A DNA stretch of 56,661 bases from an uncultured Oscillospiraceae bacterium (GCA_910585815.1 CAJUFJ010000020.1:1-56661); one strand, 5' to 3'; shown: positions 45,537 to 55,354, counted from the stretch's first letter. The notes: generated by a model from the sequence alone, not told the origin. Numbers and translations: made by a program.

Positions 45537-45974
45537 CTATTTAAATTTCTGGCTCTCCGCCACCGCCAGCTGGTCACAGCGGTTGTTGAACTCGTTTTCA
45601 GCGTGGCCCTTCACCCAGTGGAGGTTTACCGTGTGCTTTTCACACAGGTCCAACAGACGGCCCCACAGGTCGGGGTTGAGGGCGGGCTTTTTGTCCGACT
45701 TCACCCAGCCCCGGGCCCGCCAGCCCTTGGCCCAGCCCTTGCCTAGGCCGTCGATGACGTACTTGCTGTCGGAGTACAGCTCCACAGTGCAGGGTTCCCT
45801 CAGCGCTTCCAGAGCGGCAATCACTCCGGTGAGCTCCATCCGGTTGTTGGTGGTCTGGGCCTCGCCCCCGGACAGCTCCTTTTTGTACTCGCCGTACATC
45901 AGGATGGCCCCCCAGCCCCCGGGCCCAGGATTGCCGGAGCAGGCCCCGTCGGTGTAAATGGTGACAGTTTTCAT
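45537..45974 (-). CDS. rnhA: ribonuclease HI
   Basis: RNase HI removes RNA from RNA-DNA hybrids. The 145-residue protein has the catalytic carboxylates in the usual motifs: D10 in IYTDGACSGNPGPGG, E47 in NRMELTG, D70 in LYSDSKYV and a final Asp in NNRCDQLA (about 134), plus the handle-loop WAKGWRARGW and His in VKGH. Length and motifs are typical of the bacterial type. It is the only rnh gene visible in the window. The DUF559 gene lies 14 bases upstream. Confidence 0.95.
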   Translation of the reverse strand: MKTVTIYTDGACSGNPGPGGWGAILMYGEYKKELSGGEAQTTNNRMELTGVIAALEALREPCTVELYSDSKYVIDGLGKGWAKGWRARGWVKSDKKPALNPDLWGRLLDLCEKHTVNLHWVKGHAENEFNNRCDQLAVAESQKFK

Positions 45975-45988
45975 GTTAAATCCAGCCT

Positions 45989-46420
45989 TTATTCTACGGA
46001 AACGGCAGCTATCTGCCCCTTCCCCTCATCAGTCACCGCCTGCGGCGGTGCCAGCTTCCCCCCGGAGGGGGGAAGCCTTTTTCTTACCTCCTCGTTGATC
46101 CTGCGACAGACACCCTGGAAATCGTCGTTAACCGCTGAGTTGGCAAAGCGCAATACATGTATCCCGTAACCCTGCCTGAGATACTCGGTACGCAAGCTGT
46201 CATATTCCGGGCCTTCGCCCTTATAATGCTGGCTTCCGTCCAGCTCTATGGCCAGTTTTGCCTTTGCGCAGTAAAAATCCAAAATGTATCGGTCAAAGGG
46301 GACCTGACGGCGAAATTGAACGGGATACGTTCTCAAAAAATCGTACCACAGGTGGTTTTCTTCCCTTGTAGCCTCTCTGCGCAATTGCTGACACAATCCT
46401 TTTATGTAATACGGCCGCAT
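45989..46420 (-). CDS. DUF559 endonuclease-like protein with repeat-derived C-terminus
   Basis: This 143-residue protein has a DUF559 (Vsr-like, restriction-endonuclease fold) domain: REATREENHLWYDFLRTYPV, FRRQVPFDRYILDFYCAKAK, LAIELDGSQHY and HVLRFANSAV. The family pattern is ILDFYC...LAIELDG with catalytic D/E. The last 30 residues (KRLPPSGGKLAPPQAVTDEG...) are encoded by a palindromic repeat unit (46014-46080) read in frame, so the tail is repeat-derived. The ribosome binding site is weak. Function is unknown. Confidence 0.82.
   Translation of the reverse strand: MRPYYIKGLCQQLRREATREENHLWYDFLRTYPVQFRRQVPFDRYILDFYCAKAKLAIELDGSQHYKGEGPEYDSLRTEYLRQGYGIHVLRFANSAVNDDFQGVCRRINEEVRKRLPPSGGKLAPPQAVTDEGKGQIAAVSVE
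46014..46080 (+). repeat. palindromic repeat unit overlapping the DUF559 C-terminus
   Basis: CCCCTCATCAGTCACCGCCT, then GCGGCGGTGCCAGC and CCCCCCGGAGGGGGG arms, the same unit as at about 46578-46640. It supplies the last codons of the DUF559 gene. Confidence 0.7.
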
Positions 46421-46435
46421 AGCTCAGCCCCCGTC

Positions 46436-46642
46436 TCCCGCAGGATAAGCCTTCCCCTTCCCAAGGGGAAGGTGGCACGGCGAAGCCGTGACGGATGAGG
46501 TTGCGGCGGTTCGGCGCACCGCGTGCCCGGGCCATCCCTGCTCCGTGGGTGCGGCGGTTCAGCGTAACGCATCCCCGCTCCGCCCCCTCATCAGTCACCG
46601 CCTACGGCGGTGCCAGCTTCCCCCCGGAGGGGGGAAGCCTTT
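46436..46642 (+). repeat. REPIN-like repeat upstream of the DUF559 gene
   Basis: CCTTCCCCTTCCCAAGGGGAAGG with a GGTGGCACGGCGAAGCCGTG unit and GGATGAGG, then a GCGGCGGTTC-repeated spacer, then CCCCCTCATCAGTCACCGCC, GGCGGTGCC and CCCCCCGGAGGGGGG. The inner spacer differs from the other copies. Confidence 0.7.
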
Positions 46643-46853
46643 TATGCGTCTAACAAAAATTCCCCAAACCCTCCCGCGCAAAATCGACGTCCGGTAATCA
46701 AAAGAAACGGTAATCATACAGGTGTAAAAGTACCGGGCATAACGATAAATTGGGAGTCGAACCCAACGAATGCCCCGTTCGTTATCATACAAAGTGTGCC
46801 AATCGACCCCGGCACCTTGGGGCTTGACATCCGCCTTTTGCGCAACCAAAAAT
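46643..46853 (-). other. gene-free stretch with unidentified remnant
   Basis: About 210 bases separate the repeat at 46436-46642 from the DIP1984-like gene. On the minus strand, segments read as degraded coding sequence (for example MITNGAFVGFDSQF and RRFCAGGFGEFLLD, interrupted by a stop), and ATAACGA/TCGTTAT with CGGGGCAT/ATGCCCGG arms form a long hairpin. The TTGGG-TTCGACT-CCCAA motif looks like a tRNA T-arm, but no full tRNA folds around it. It may be the remnant of a mobile element. Confidence 0.4.
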
Positions 46854-47309
46854 TTACAGCAGCTCGGTGGTCCAGTTCTTCTCCTGGATGGTCTCCTCCA
46901 ACTCCCGCAGGTCTTTGGACAGGCCGTCCACCTGCTTTTGTAGCTTCCGGACGTCCACGGTGCTCTTTACCTTAATCTCGCTGACAGAGTGGCGGCGGAC
47001 CAGGGCACTGGCACTGTTCAGGAACCCGCGCAGGATGGACAATTTGCCCTTGAGACAGTCCCGCTTGGCCAGCAGGTCGGACAGGGTGGTCCCGTCCTCC
47101 AGCTTTGTGGAGTTGTTGGTGCGGTTGATGGAGGAGATCAGCTCCTCCAGCCGGACATAATCCGCGTCCAGCTCTTTCAGCAGCTCCATGGGGTCCTCGG
47201 CGGGCTGTTCCCCCTCCTGGACCTGGGCGTTGTTGTCCAGCCGGTCCTCCAGCTGGCGGATGCGGGTCTGGAGCTCAGACCGCTGGGACAGGGCGTTGGC
47301 CAATTTCAT
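46854..47309 (-). CDS. DIP1984-like coiled-coil protein
   Basis: This 151-residue protein is almost wholly helical and charged: MKLANALSQRSELQTRIRQL (1-20), coiled coils at about 5-30 and 120-148, and LEELISSINRTNNSTKLEDG plus LSDLLAKRDCLKGKLSILRG, the pattern of DIP1984/septicolysin-like proteins. Despite that name there is no evidence of pore formation, and there is no signal peptide. GGGGGAG precedes the ATG. Two membrane-protein genes and gyrA lie upstream in the same orientation. Confidence 0.82.
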   Translation of the reverse strand: MKLANALSQRSELQTRIRQLEDRLDNNAQVQEGEQPAEDPMELLKELDADYVRLEELISSINRTNNSTKLEDGTTLSDLLAKRDCLKGKLSILRGFLNSASALVRRHSVSEIKVKSTVDVRKLQKQVDGLSKDLRELEETIQEKNWTTELL

Positions 47310-47343
47310 AAATCACAGCTCCCCCTAAATTTTAATATTCGGA

Positions 47344-47718
47344 TCAAGGAAATCTTTTAATCAGAGACATGATTCCTTTTTGCAGAAGTGTCAATAGCCA
47401 AAGGAATAGTCCAACACCGGATGCCACAGCTATTGCTCCCACTCGCTGTTGTTTCCAGGCAAATCCATGGTACGTCATATTACAAACATCCCAGTACCGC
47501 TTATATATTTCCTCAAACCGTTCCATGTCCTCTTTATTTGCTTTTTGGCTTATCATCAAAGTACTTAAATTCTGATACTCCTTTTCCACCTGTACCTGGT
47601 ATGACCTCATAGCCAACCAGATGCCCCCAAATATTAGGAACACAACCAGTAATAACATACCGACCTTCCTAAATGTCAGCGGTCCAGCCAGGCTCAAGCG
47701 TATTCTATCAGAGCCCAT
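47344..47718 (-). CDS. small two-TM membrane protein
   Basis: This 124-residue protein has two hydrophobic segments (about 18-37 and 93-112) separated by a helical, charged region (about 40-85, KANKEDMERFEEIYKRYWDV). No family was recognised. Its codon use is more AT-rich than the neighbouring genes. The start overlaps the end of the preceding gene by 11 bases, with GGAGATT as ribosome binding site inside it, so the two are coupled. Confidence 0.65.
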   Translation of the reverse strand: MGSDRIRLSLAGPLTFRKVGMLLLVVFLIFGGIWLAMRSYQVQVEKEYQNLSTLMISQKANKEDMERFEEIYKRYWDVCNMTYHGFAWKQQRVGAIAVASGVGLFLWLLTLLQKGIMSLIKRFP

Positions 47719-48190
47719 TCAAAATCTCCTGCCGCTTCTCCCAATACTCCTTTTCGTCCATCATCCCGGCGGCCCTCAGGCTCTCCAGCAGGGCCAGCTG
47801 GCGCTGGACCTCCGGGGCGAGCCCTCTGTCCCGGGGGCGGGCCCTGACATACCGCTTTATAAAGGCCTGATAGACGTCCAGTGCGGTAAATATGCCGGCC
47901 AAGAGGGTCCATATGACTCCGAAAGGGGCGGTGGCGGGAACAATCACAGCCAGCCCAAACAGGACAAAAACTCCGCCCCACACTGCGCCCACCACCCCCT
48001 GCGTCCTGCTGGGAAGATGGGCGTCGTTTCCCCCGGCCCGCTTCCGCAGCCAGCTCATGGTCCACTCATAGACCTTATTGAGGGCGGCGAATTCCAGACA
48101 CAGTCCGATCAGGGACAGCACCACATACAGCATCACATCTGTATTGCCGCCGGGGTCAACCATGGACTCCCACATTGGCACAAAATACAT
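47708..48190 (-). CDS. membrane protein with C-terminal SHOCT-like motif
   Basis: This 160-residue protein has three hydrophobic segments (about 18-38, 68-84, 86-105) and a soluble C-terminal part ending in LALLESLRAAGMMDEKEYWE, then KRQEILNGL, a SHOCT-like short helix-turn-helix often found at the C-terminus of membrane or secreted proteins. The ATG is three bases after the gyrA stop, so it is in the gyrase transcription unit. Function is unknown. Confidence 0.7.
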   Translation of the reverse strand: MYFVPMWESMVDPGGNTDVMLYVVLSLIGLCLEFAALNKVYEWTMSWLRKRAGGNDAHLPSRTQGVVGAVWGGVFVLFGLAVIVPATAPFGVIWTLLAGIFTALDVYQAFIKRYVRARPRDRGLAPEVQRQLALLESLRAAGMMDEKEYWEKRQEILNGL

Positions 48191-48193
48191 AGA

Positions 48194-50719
<2,526 letters not shown>

Positions 50720-50751
50720 TTACTGTGTTCCTCCTTGTTAGAGGTTTTCTC

Positions 50752-50935
50752 CAAAGGCTCCTTTTGAAAGGAGCTGTCAGCCGAAGGCTGACTGAGGATT
50801 GTATTTCGCCGCAGGCGAAATGTGCGAAGCAAAAAAAGTCTTGCAAACCTGTGTTACTTCGTATGTTTTGCTTCGCAAAACGCAATCCTCCGCCCCAGTT
50901 TGCGAACTGGGGCACCTCCTTTCAAAAGGAGGCTT
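50752..50935 (-). repeat. inverted copy of the mutL-type long palindromic repeat
   Basis: It is the reverse complement of the repeats at 10946-11119 and 11818-11992, with GCTCCTTTTGAAAGGAGC, a GCTGTCAGCC hairpin, the ATTTCGCC/GGCGAAAT and TTTTGCTTCGCAAAA arms, CCCCAGTTTGCGAACTGGGG and CCTCCTTTCAAAAGGAGG. It fills the gap before gyrA. Confidence 0.85.
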
Positions 50936-50953
50936 TTTGCGCTTTCCTGTCAG

Positions 50954-51415
50954 CTACCAGGTCATTTTCAGCCAGTCCATGCCGGGGTAGGGCTCCAAGG
51001 TGTGGATATACCACTCTACGCACTTAGCCGCCAACTCCCGGTCCCGCATGGTATTTTTCATATAGAAAATAGACTGCCCGTCGCTGGGTATAATGGGGGC
51101 CTCCTCGTCGGAATCCAGATACTCCGGGTCAAAGCAGGCCCAGGCAACGCAGTTCATCTCATCACTGATTTGAAGAAAAATCAAATCTTCTGAACTTTCC
51201 ATCAAAAGAAAACCTTCTTCACCGCACTCATCCGGACAGATAAACAGACCCCAATAGGTACCATCCCGGACTTTTTCCACAATATCCTTCACGCCCACCT
51301 CGGACAAATCCTTAATCTCGGTGTCCTCGCTGGTATTAAATTCCTCATTGGCATACTGAATCTTGATTTCTGAGGGCATCGCGGGAACTGGACCTTTTTT
51401 GATAATTTCTTCCAT
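50954..51415 (-). CDS. hypothetical acidic protein inserted between gyrB and gyrA
   Basis: This 153-residue protein (MEEIIKKGPVPAMPSEIKIQ...) is acidic and Trp/Glu-rich with a pattern (VAWACFDPEYLDSDEEAPII, LAAKCVEWYIHTLEPYPGMD) reminiscent of small immunity or SUKH-type proteins, but no family can be assigned. It begins 11 bases after the gyrB stop with GGGAGATT as ribosome binding site, so it is expressed with gyrB. Its codon use is less GC-rich than gyrB. A long palindromic repeat separates it from gyrA, hence it is probably an insertion. Confidence 0.65.
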   Translation of the reverse strand: MEEIIKKGPVPAMPSEIKIQYANEEFNTSEDTEIKDLSEVGVKDIVEKVRDGTYWGLFICPDECGEEGFLLMESSEDLIFLQISDEMNCVAWACFDPEYLDSDEEAPIIPSDGQSIFYMKNTMRDRELAAKCVEWYIHTLEPYPGMDWLKMTW

Positions 51416-51426
51416 AATAATCTCCC

Positions 51427-53382
51427 TTAGTAGTCCAGATTCACCGCATACTTGGCGTTGCGCTCGATGAACTCCTTCCGGGGCTCCACCTTCTCGCCCA
51501 TCAGGATGGTAAAGGTCTCGTCGGCCCGGACGGCGTCGTCCAGCTCGATGCGGCGCAGAGTGCGCTTCTCTGGGTCCATGGTGGTGTCCCACAGCTCCTG
51601 GGGGTTCATCTCGCCCAGGCCCTTAAAGCGGTTGATCTCCACCTTGGCGTTGGGGTTATCCCCCCGCAGCTCGGCGGAAATGGCGTCCCGCTCCTCCTCA
51701 GAGAAGGCCAGCCGGGTGGTTTTGCCCCGGGTCAGCTTGAACAGGGGGGGGACGGCGGAGTAGACATAGCCGTTTTCAATCAGCGGCCGCATAAAGCGGA
51801 AGAAGAAAGTGAGCAGCAGGGTGCGGATGTGGGCGCCGTCCACGTCGGCGTCGGCCATGATAATCACTTTATGATACCGCAGCCGGTTCAGGTCGAAGTC
51901 CTCCCCGATACCCGCCCCCAGGGCGGTGATCACGGGGGTGAGCTTGTCATTGCCATAGACCTTATCCGCCCGGGCCTTCTCTACGTTGAGCATCTTACCC
52001 CACAGGGGGAGGATAGCCTGAAAGCGGCTGTCCCGGCCCTGGGTGGCGGAGCCGCCGGCGGAGTCGCCCTCGACGATATACAGCTCAGTGAGCTCGGGGT
52101 TGGCTTCGTTGCAGTCCCGCAGCTTGTCGGGCATGGCCGCGCCCCCCAGGGCGGTCTTCCGGCGCACCGACTCCCGGGCCTTCCGGGCGGCTTCCCGGGC
52201 CCGGTTGGCCATGAGGGCCTTGTCCAGAATGGCCCGGCCTACCGAGGGGTTCTCCTCCAGGAAAATTTCCAGCTTTTCGCTGACGATGTTGTTCACCAGA
52301 GTGCGCATCTCGCTGTTGCCCAGCTTGGCCTTGGTCTGTCCCTCAAACTGGGCTTCGGTGAGCTTCACCGAGATGACCACTGTGAGACCCTCCCGGCAGT
52401 CGTCGCCGGACACCTTCTCGTCGTCCTTGAGCATTTTAATTTTCCGGCCGTAGGCGTTAAGCACGTTGGTGAGGGCTCGGCGGAATCCCTCCTCGTGCAT
52501 GCCGCCCTCGGCGGTGTGGACGTTGTTGGCGAAGGAGACCATGACCTCCTGATACCCGTCGTTGTACTGCATAGCCACCTCGGCCATGGAGTCCTCCCGG
52601 GCCCCGGACATATAGATCACGTCGTTGTGGAGGGGGTCCTTGTTCCGGTTGATGAAGGTGACAAACTCCCGGATGCCGCCCTCGTAACACATGTCGTCCT
52701 CCTGCTCCTGGCCGGGGCGCAGGTCCACCGTCTGAATGCGCAGGCCGGCGTTGAGGAAGGCCTCCTCCCGCATCCGTGTGTGAAGGGTGTCGTAGCTGTA
52801 TTCCAGGGTGTCGAACATCTCCGGGTCGGGCTTAAAGGTGACAGTGGTGCCGGTGTGGTCGGTTTTGCCCACCACCTTCATCTCCTGGGTGATCTTGCCC
52901 CGGGAGAATTTCATCTCGTAAATTTCGCCGTTTTTGTGGACCTGCACCTCCAGCCACTCGGACAGGGCGTTAACCACAGACGCGCCCACCCCGTGGAGAC
53001 CGCCGGATACCTTATACCCGCCGCCGCCGAACTTGCCGCCGGCGTGGAGAATGGTAAATACCACTTCCAGAGCAGGTTTACCAGTCTGGGGCTGAATGTC
53101 AACCGGAATGCCACGGCCGTTGTCCGTTACGGTGATGGTGTTGCCCGGGTTGATGGTGACAGTGATGTCGGTGCAGTGACCGGCCAGGGCCTCGTCGATG
53201 GAGTTGTCCACAATTTCATATACCAGGTGGTGCAGGCCGGACTCCGAGGTGGAGCCGATATACATGCCCGGCCGCTTGCGCACCGCCTCCAGGCCCTCCA
53301 GGACCTGGATTTCCGACCCGCCGTACTCGTGGTCGGTCTGTGTGGTGTTCAGTTCGTTCAATTCGTTCCGTTCTTCTGACAT
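51427..53382 (-). CDS. gyrB: DNA gyrase subunit B
   Basis: GyrB is the ATPase and TOPRIM half of gyrase. The 651-residue protein has the GHKL ATPase (EIVDNSIDEA, TDNGRGIPVDI, GGLHGVGASVVNALS), transducer and the TOPRIM domain with VEGDSAGGSA (about 435) and DADVDGAHIRTLLLTF (about 515-530). In the second quinolone-related stretch it reads LPLWGKMLNVEKAR, with Trp where many bacteria have Arg. GGAGGTAACT lies before the ATG. It sits in the conserved recF-remB-gyrB-gyrA region. Confidence 0.96.
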   Translation of the reverse strand: MSEERNELNELNTTQTDHEYGGSEIQVLEGLEAVRKRPGMYIGSTSESGLHHLVYEIVDNSIDEALAGHCTDITVTINPGNTITVTDNGRGIPVDIQPQTGKPALEVVFTILHAGGKFGGGGYKVSGGLHGVGASVVNALSEWLEVQVHKNGEIYEMKFSRGKITQEMKVVGKTDHTGTTVTFKPDPEMFDTLEYSYDTLHTRMREEAFLNAGLRIQTVDLRPGQEQEDDMCYEGGIREFVTFINRNKDPLHNDVIYMSGAREDSMAEVAMQYNDGYQEVMVSFANNVHTAEGGMHEEGFRRALTNVLNAYGRKIKMLKDDEKVSGDDCREGLTVVISVKLTEAQFEGQTKAKLGNSEMRTLVNNIVSEKLEIFLEENPSVGRAILDKALMANRAREAARKARESVRRKTALGGAAMPDKLRDCNEANPELTELYIVEGDSAGGSATQGRDSRFQAILPLWGKMLNVEKARADKVYGNDKLTPVITALGAGIGEDFDLNRLRYHKVIIMADADVDGAHIRTLLLTFFFRFMRPLIENGYVYSAVPPLFKLTRGKTTRLAFSEEERDAISAELRGDNPNAKVEINRFKGLGEMNPQELWDTTMDPEKRTLRRIELDDAVRADETFTILMGEKVEPRKEFIERNAKYAVNLDY

Positions 53383-53404
53383 AGTTACCTCCGCGATGGT
53401 GAAA

Positions 53405-53512
53405 TTCTGTAGGGACGCTTCACGAAGCGTCCGAAAACCGTCTTATTGCAGACGTATCATAATACGCTCGAAAATTGCTTTATGGCGGACGCATTGTGAT
53501 GCGCCCCTACAA
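53405..53512 (+). repeat. TGTAGGG..CCCCTACA palindromic repeat upstream of gyrB
   Basis: The ends TGTAGGGACGCTTCACGAAG and TGTGATGCGCCCCTACA are related to the repeats in mutS (8272) and at 13524. The middle has an AACCGTCTTATTGCAGACG segment. It fills the gap before gyrB. Confidence 0.6.
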
Positions 53513-53513
53513 A

Positions 53514-53924
53514 TCAATCCAATTCCTCGTCGTCCAGATCGGCGGTGTCGTGGTAGTCGTCCTCGCCGCCCTCGGCGCCCACCAGCTCAGTGGTGCGCAT
53601 CCGGCGCTTGTCCTTGGCCGCCTCCACATTCCTGTGGATCAGTTCCTTGACCTCCCGGGGACTTTTTACGTTTTTCAGGTCCAGGTGGGGGATGCTCTTG
53701 TCTGAGGACACCACGCAGACCGTCCCCACGCCGAAGATGCGCTGACCCAGCGACATGTTCAGCTGGAGGTCCCGCACCCGGTAGAGCAGAACTTCGTCGG
53801 ACTTGATGTTGAAAAATCCGGTCTCGCAGAACAGCCGGTCCCCGCTGAGCCGGTAGCGGGTGAAGGACAGGGGCAGCCCAAAATAACGCTTGCGGTCCTT
53901 CCACAGATATTCGATGGATTCCAT
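53514..53924 (-). CDS. PH-domain (YdbT/DUF304-type) protein
   Basis: This 136-residue protein is a single bacterial pleckstrin-homology domain (about 1-100): FGLPLSFTRYRLSGDRLFCE, TGFFNIKSDEVLLYRVRDLQ and LNMSLGQRIFGVGTVCVVSS, followed by a Lys/Arg then very acidic tail (GAEGGEDDYHDTADLDDEE). There is no membrane segment. GGAGGGTC lies before the ATG. It lies between remB and gyrB in the origin region, an uncommon place for such a gene. Confidence 0.82.
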   Translation of the reverse strand: MESIEYLWKDRKRYFGLPLSFTRYRLSGDRLFCETGFFNIKSDEVLLYRVRDLQLNMSLGQRIFGVGTVCVVSSDKSIPHLDLKNVKSPREVKELIHRNVEAAKDKRRMRTTELVGAEGGEDDYHDTADLDDEELD

Positions 53925-53948
53925 ATATTGACCCTCCTTATCTTTATG

Positions 53949-54064
53949 GCTCCCTCTCTGAGGGAGCTGTCGCCGCCGCAGGCAGTGACTGAGGGAGTTT
54001 TCCGTGGACGGACTCCCTCCGTCATTTGCTTCGCAAATGCCACCTCCCTCTGGGAGGGAGGCTT
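53949..54064 (+). repeat. REPIN-like repeat between PH-domain gene and remB
   Basis: Same structure as at 8474-8584: CTCCCTCTCTGAGGGAG with a GCTGTCGCC-type hairpin and TGAGGGAG, then a spacer, CTCCCTCCGTCA, a GCTTCGCAAATGC hairpin and CCTCCCTCTGGGAGGGAGG. Confidence 0.75.
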
Positions 54065-54068
54065 TTTT

Positions 54069-54332
54069 CTACTCCAACCCGCCCCGTTCCGCCCGGTGGG
54101 CCAGAGTGGCGGAGGACAGGGGGGAGATGTAGACCACCGGCTCCCCCCAGCGGCTGTCGGCCAGAATGAAGGACCGGGGCAGGTCGTCAGTGAGCCAGAT
54201 GGCCCTGCCCTCCGCCTCCGCCCGCTCCAGCAGCTCCCGAGTTTTATAGGCCCAGCTGGCGTTGTCCAGGTCGAAAATGCCTAAAATGTCCCGGTCGGGA
54301 ATGACAACCGATTGGCCCAAGTGCAGGTACAT
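54069..54332 (-). CDS. remB: RemB-like (YaaB) extracellular matrix regulator
   Basis: This 87-residue protein matches the RemB/YaaB (DUF370) family: MYLHLGQSVVIPDRDILGIF, DLDNASWAYKTRELLE and VYISPLSSATLAHRA, the same start and end as the Bacillus protein. In Bacillus subtilis, RemA activates matrix genes and RemB is its homologue located at recF-gyrB. The ATG at 54332 is chosen by homology; the frame upstream is open across other genes. Its first 16 codons have a duplicate at 54733-54780, fused to a copy of the end of recF. Confidence 0.9.
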   Translation of the reverse strand: MYLHLGQSVVIPDRDILGIFDLDNASWAYKTRELLERAEAEGRAIWLTDDLPRSFILADSRWGEPVVYISPLSSATLAHRAERGGLE

Positions 54333-54336
54333 GAGA

Positions 54337-54645
54337 TCATTCCTCACTCTTATCTTCGTCTTTGTTTTCTTTTTCGCTACTAGACACATTGATATTAAAA
54401 TACATAAGCCATCCAAGAGCAATACCAATAAAGACACCAACAAAAATCATGCCCATAACCATATCCATAAGGGCATAGCTTGGACTCCCTTCTGCCTGGG
54501 ATTGACTTACAGCTATCATAAAATAAAAGAAATAAATTACAGCAGCTCCTAGAGGAATCAGTTTTGTGACCATAAATTTGCCTTGACAAAACAAATATTG
54601 TATTCCTGCAACAATTAGAGCCAAAATTATAATGGAGATAATCAT
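54337..54645 (-). CDS. small membrane protein, paralogue A of the recF-remB insertion
   Basis: This 102-residue protein has three hydrophobic segments (about 2-20, 26-46, 60-82), the last reading MIFVGVFIGIALGWLMYF, and an acidic C-terminal tail (SSSEKENKDEDKSEE). It is AT-rich compared with recF and gyrB. It is related to the genes at 54786 and 55083 in topology and in the GIALGW motif. Its GGAGGG ribosome binding site is the copied end of recF (TATAGGAGG), which precedes each of the three paralogues. Function is unknown. Confidence 0.72.
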   Translation of the reverse strand: MIISIIILALIVAGIQYLFCQGKFMVTKLIPLGAAVIYFFYFMIAVSQSQAEGSPSYALMDMVMGMIFVGVFIGIALGWLMYFNINVSSSEKENKDEDKSEE

Positions 54646-54654
54646 AATTCCCTC

Positions 54655-54780
54655 CTATACCAGCTTCCCATTATGGATATGAAAGGCCCTGCCTCCCTTC
54701 AGGCCCTCCAGCTTCTCCTCCTGGCAGCAGGTAATGTCTCCTTTGGGGATGACCACCGATTGACCTAGATGTAAATACAT
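54655..54780 (-). CDS. 41-codon chimera: remB start fused in frame to recF end
   Basis: Reading leftwards, the ATG opens MYLHLGQSVVIPKGDI, which matches RemB residues 1-16 (14 of 16 identical), and continues without a break into TCCQEEKLEGLKGGRAFHIH and NGKLV, matching the last 25 residues of RecF (22 of 25). It ends with the recF stop and the same TATAGGAGG. AAGGAA precedes the ATG. By codon comparison with its parents 15 codons differ silently and 5 change the residue. This is the expected scar of a tandem duplication of [recF end - membrane gene - remB start]. It may encode a functional microprotein or only be a decayed junction that supplies a ribosome binding site. Confidence 0.7.
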   Translation of the reverse strand: MYLHLGQSVVIPKGDITCCQEEKLEGLKGGRAFHIHNGKLV

Positions 54781-54785
54781 AAATT

Positions 54786-55055
54786 TTATTCCTTATCGTT
54801 ATTCTTTACTTTGCTGACCTGAATCCCATAAATAATCCAGCCTAATGCAATTCCCCCAAGGAAGACGATTAAAAATATACCCATAATTGAATCCCCCAGG
54901 CCGCAATGGGGATCTGGATTTCGCTTCATGATATAGTAGATTAAAAATGCAAACATACCGGCCATGGGAAGAAGTTTTATCAGAAAGATTTTACTGTGGC
55001 AACAGGCTAATTGTATCGGTACAATCAGTATAATAGAAAGAATAAAAATCTCCAT
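54786..55055 (-). CDS. small membrane protein, paralogue B
   Basis: This 89-residue protein has three hydrophobic segments (about 3-20, 26-43, 58-80), the last with IFLIVFLGGIALGWIIYG, matching paralogue A. The C-terminus is charged. It is AT-rich and probably entered the recF-remB junction by the same duplication as A. GGAGGAG from the copied recF end lies before the ATG. The remB-recF chimera starts five bases after its stop. Confidence 0.72.
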   Translation of the reverse strand: MEIFILSIILIVPIQLACCHSKIFLIKLLPMAGMFAFLIYYIMKRNPDPHCGLGDSIMGIFLIVFLGGIALGWIIYGIQVSKVKNNDKE

Positions 55056-55058
55056 AAC

Positions 55059-55082
55059 TCCTCCTATACCAGCTTTCCATCG
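55059..55082 (-). repeat. 24-base copy of the recF 3' end between paralogues C and B
   Basis: Bases 55059-55082 are identical to 55350-55373, which hold the last codons and stop of recF and the following AGGAGGA. A third, diverged copy lies at 54651-54669. They mark the breakpoints of the tandem duplications and provide the Shine-Dalgarno of each downstream gene. Confidence 0.9.
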
Positions 55083-55346
55083 TTATCTTTTCTTCCTGTG
55101 ACACAGGGCAAAGCCGCCCCAAGCCAACATACTGCCCAGAAAAACACTGCTCATCATCCACAGATAGATTTCCCAGCCCAGAATATCAAAGGAGGGCGGG
55201 TCAATCCAGTGATGAATTATTCCAAATATTAGAAGTAATTCCAATATAACCGTTGGAATCCAACGCAAAATTCGGTTTTTTATCATCTCCAACGCGATAA
55301 ACTGAAAACAAAATGAGAAAAAGATAAATGGAAACAGAACCTGCAT
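55083..55346 (-). CDS. small membrane protein, paralogue C
   Basis: This 87-residue protein (MQVLFPFIFFSFCFQFIALE...) has three hydrophobic segments (about 2-18, 29-44, 60-80) and ends CHRKKR. It shares topology and position with paralogues A and B but is more diverged. AGGAGGA of the recF end precedes the ATG by five bases, so it is translated directly after recF. Function is unknown. Confidence 0.68.
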   Translation of the reverse strand: MQVLFPFIFFSFCFQFIALEMIKNRILRWIPTVILELLLIFGIIHHWIDPPSFDILGWEIYLWMMSSVFLGSMLAWGGFALCHRKKR

Positions 55347-55354
55347 TTTTCCTC

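Noticed and set aside
46750..46790. tRNA gene on the minus strand suggested by TTGGG-TTCGACT-CCCAA
   Set aside because: No matching acceptor stem, D-arm or anticodon arm could be placed upstream at tRNA spacing; only the T-arm is present.
46854..47309. Pore-forming septicolysin toxin
   Set aside because: The name attached to this family is not supported by sequence features; the protein is a soluble coiled coil without a signal peptide.
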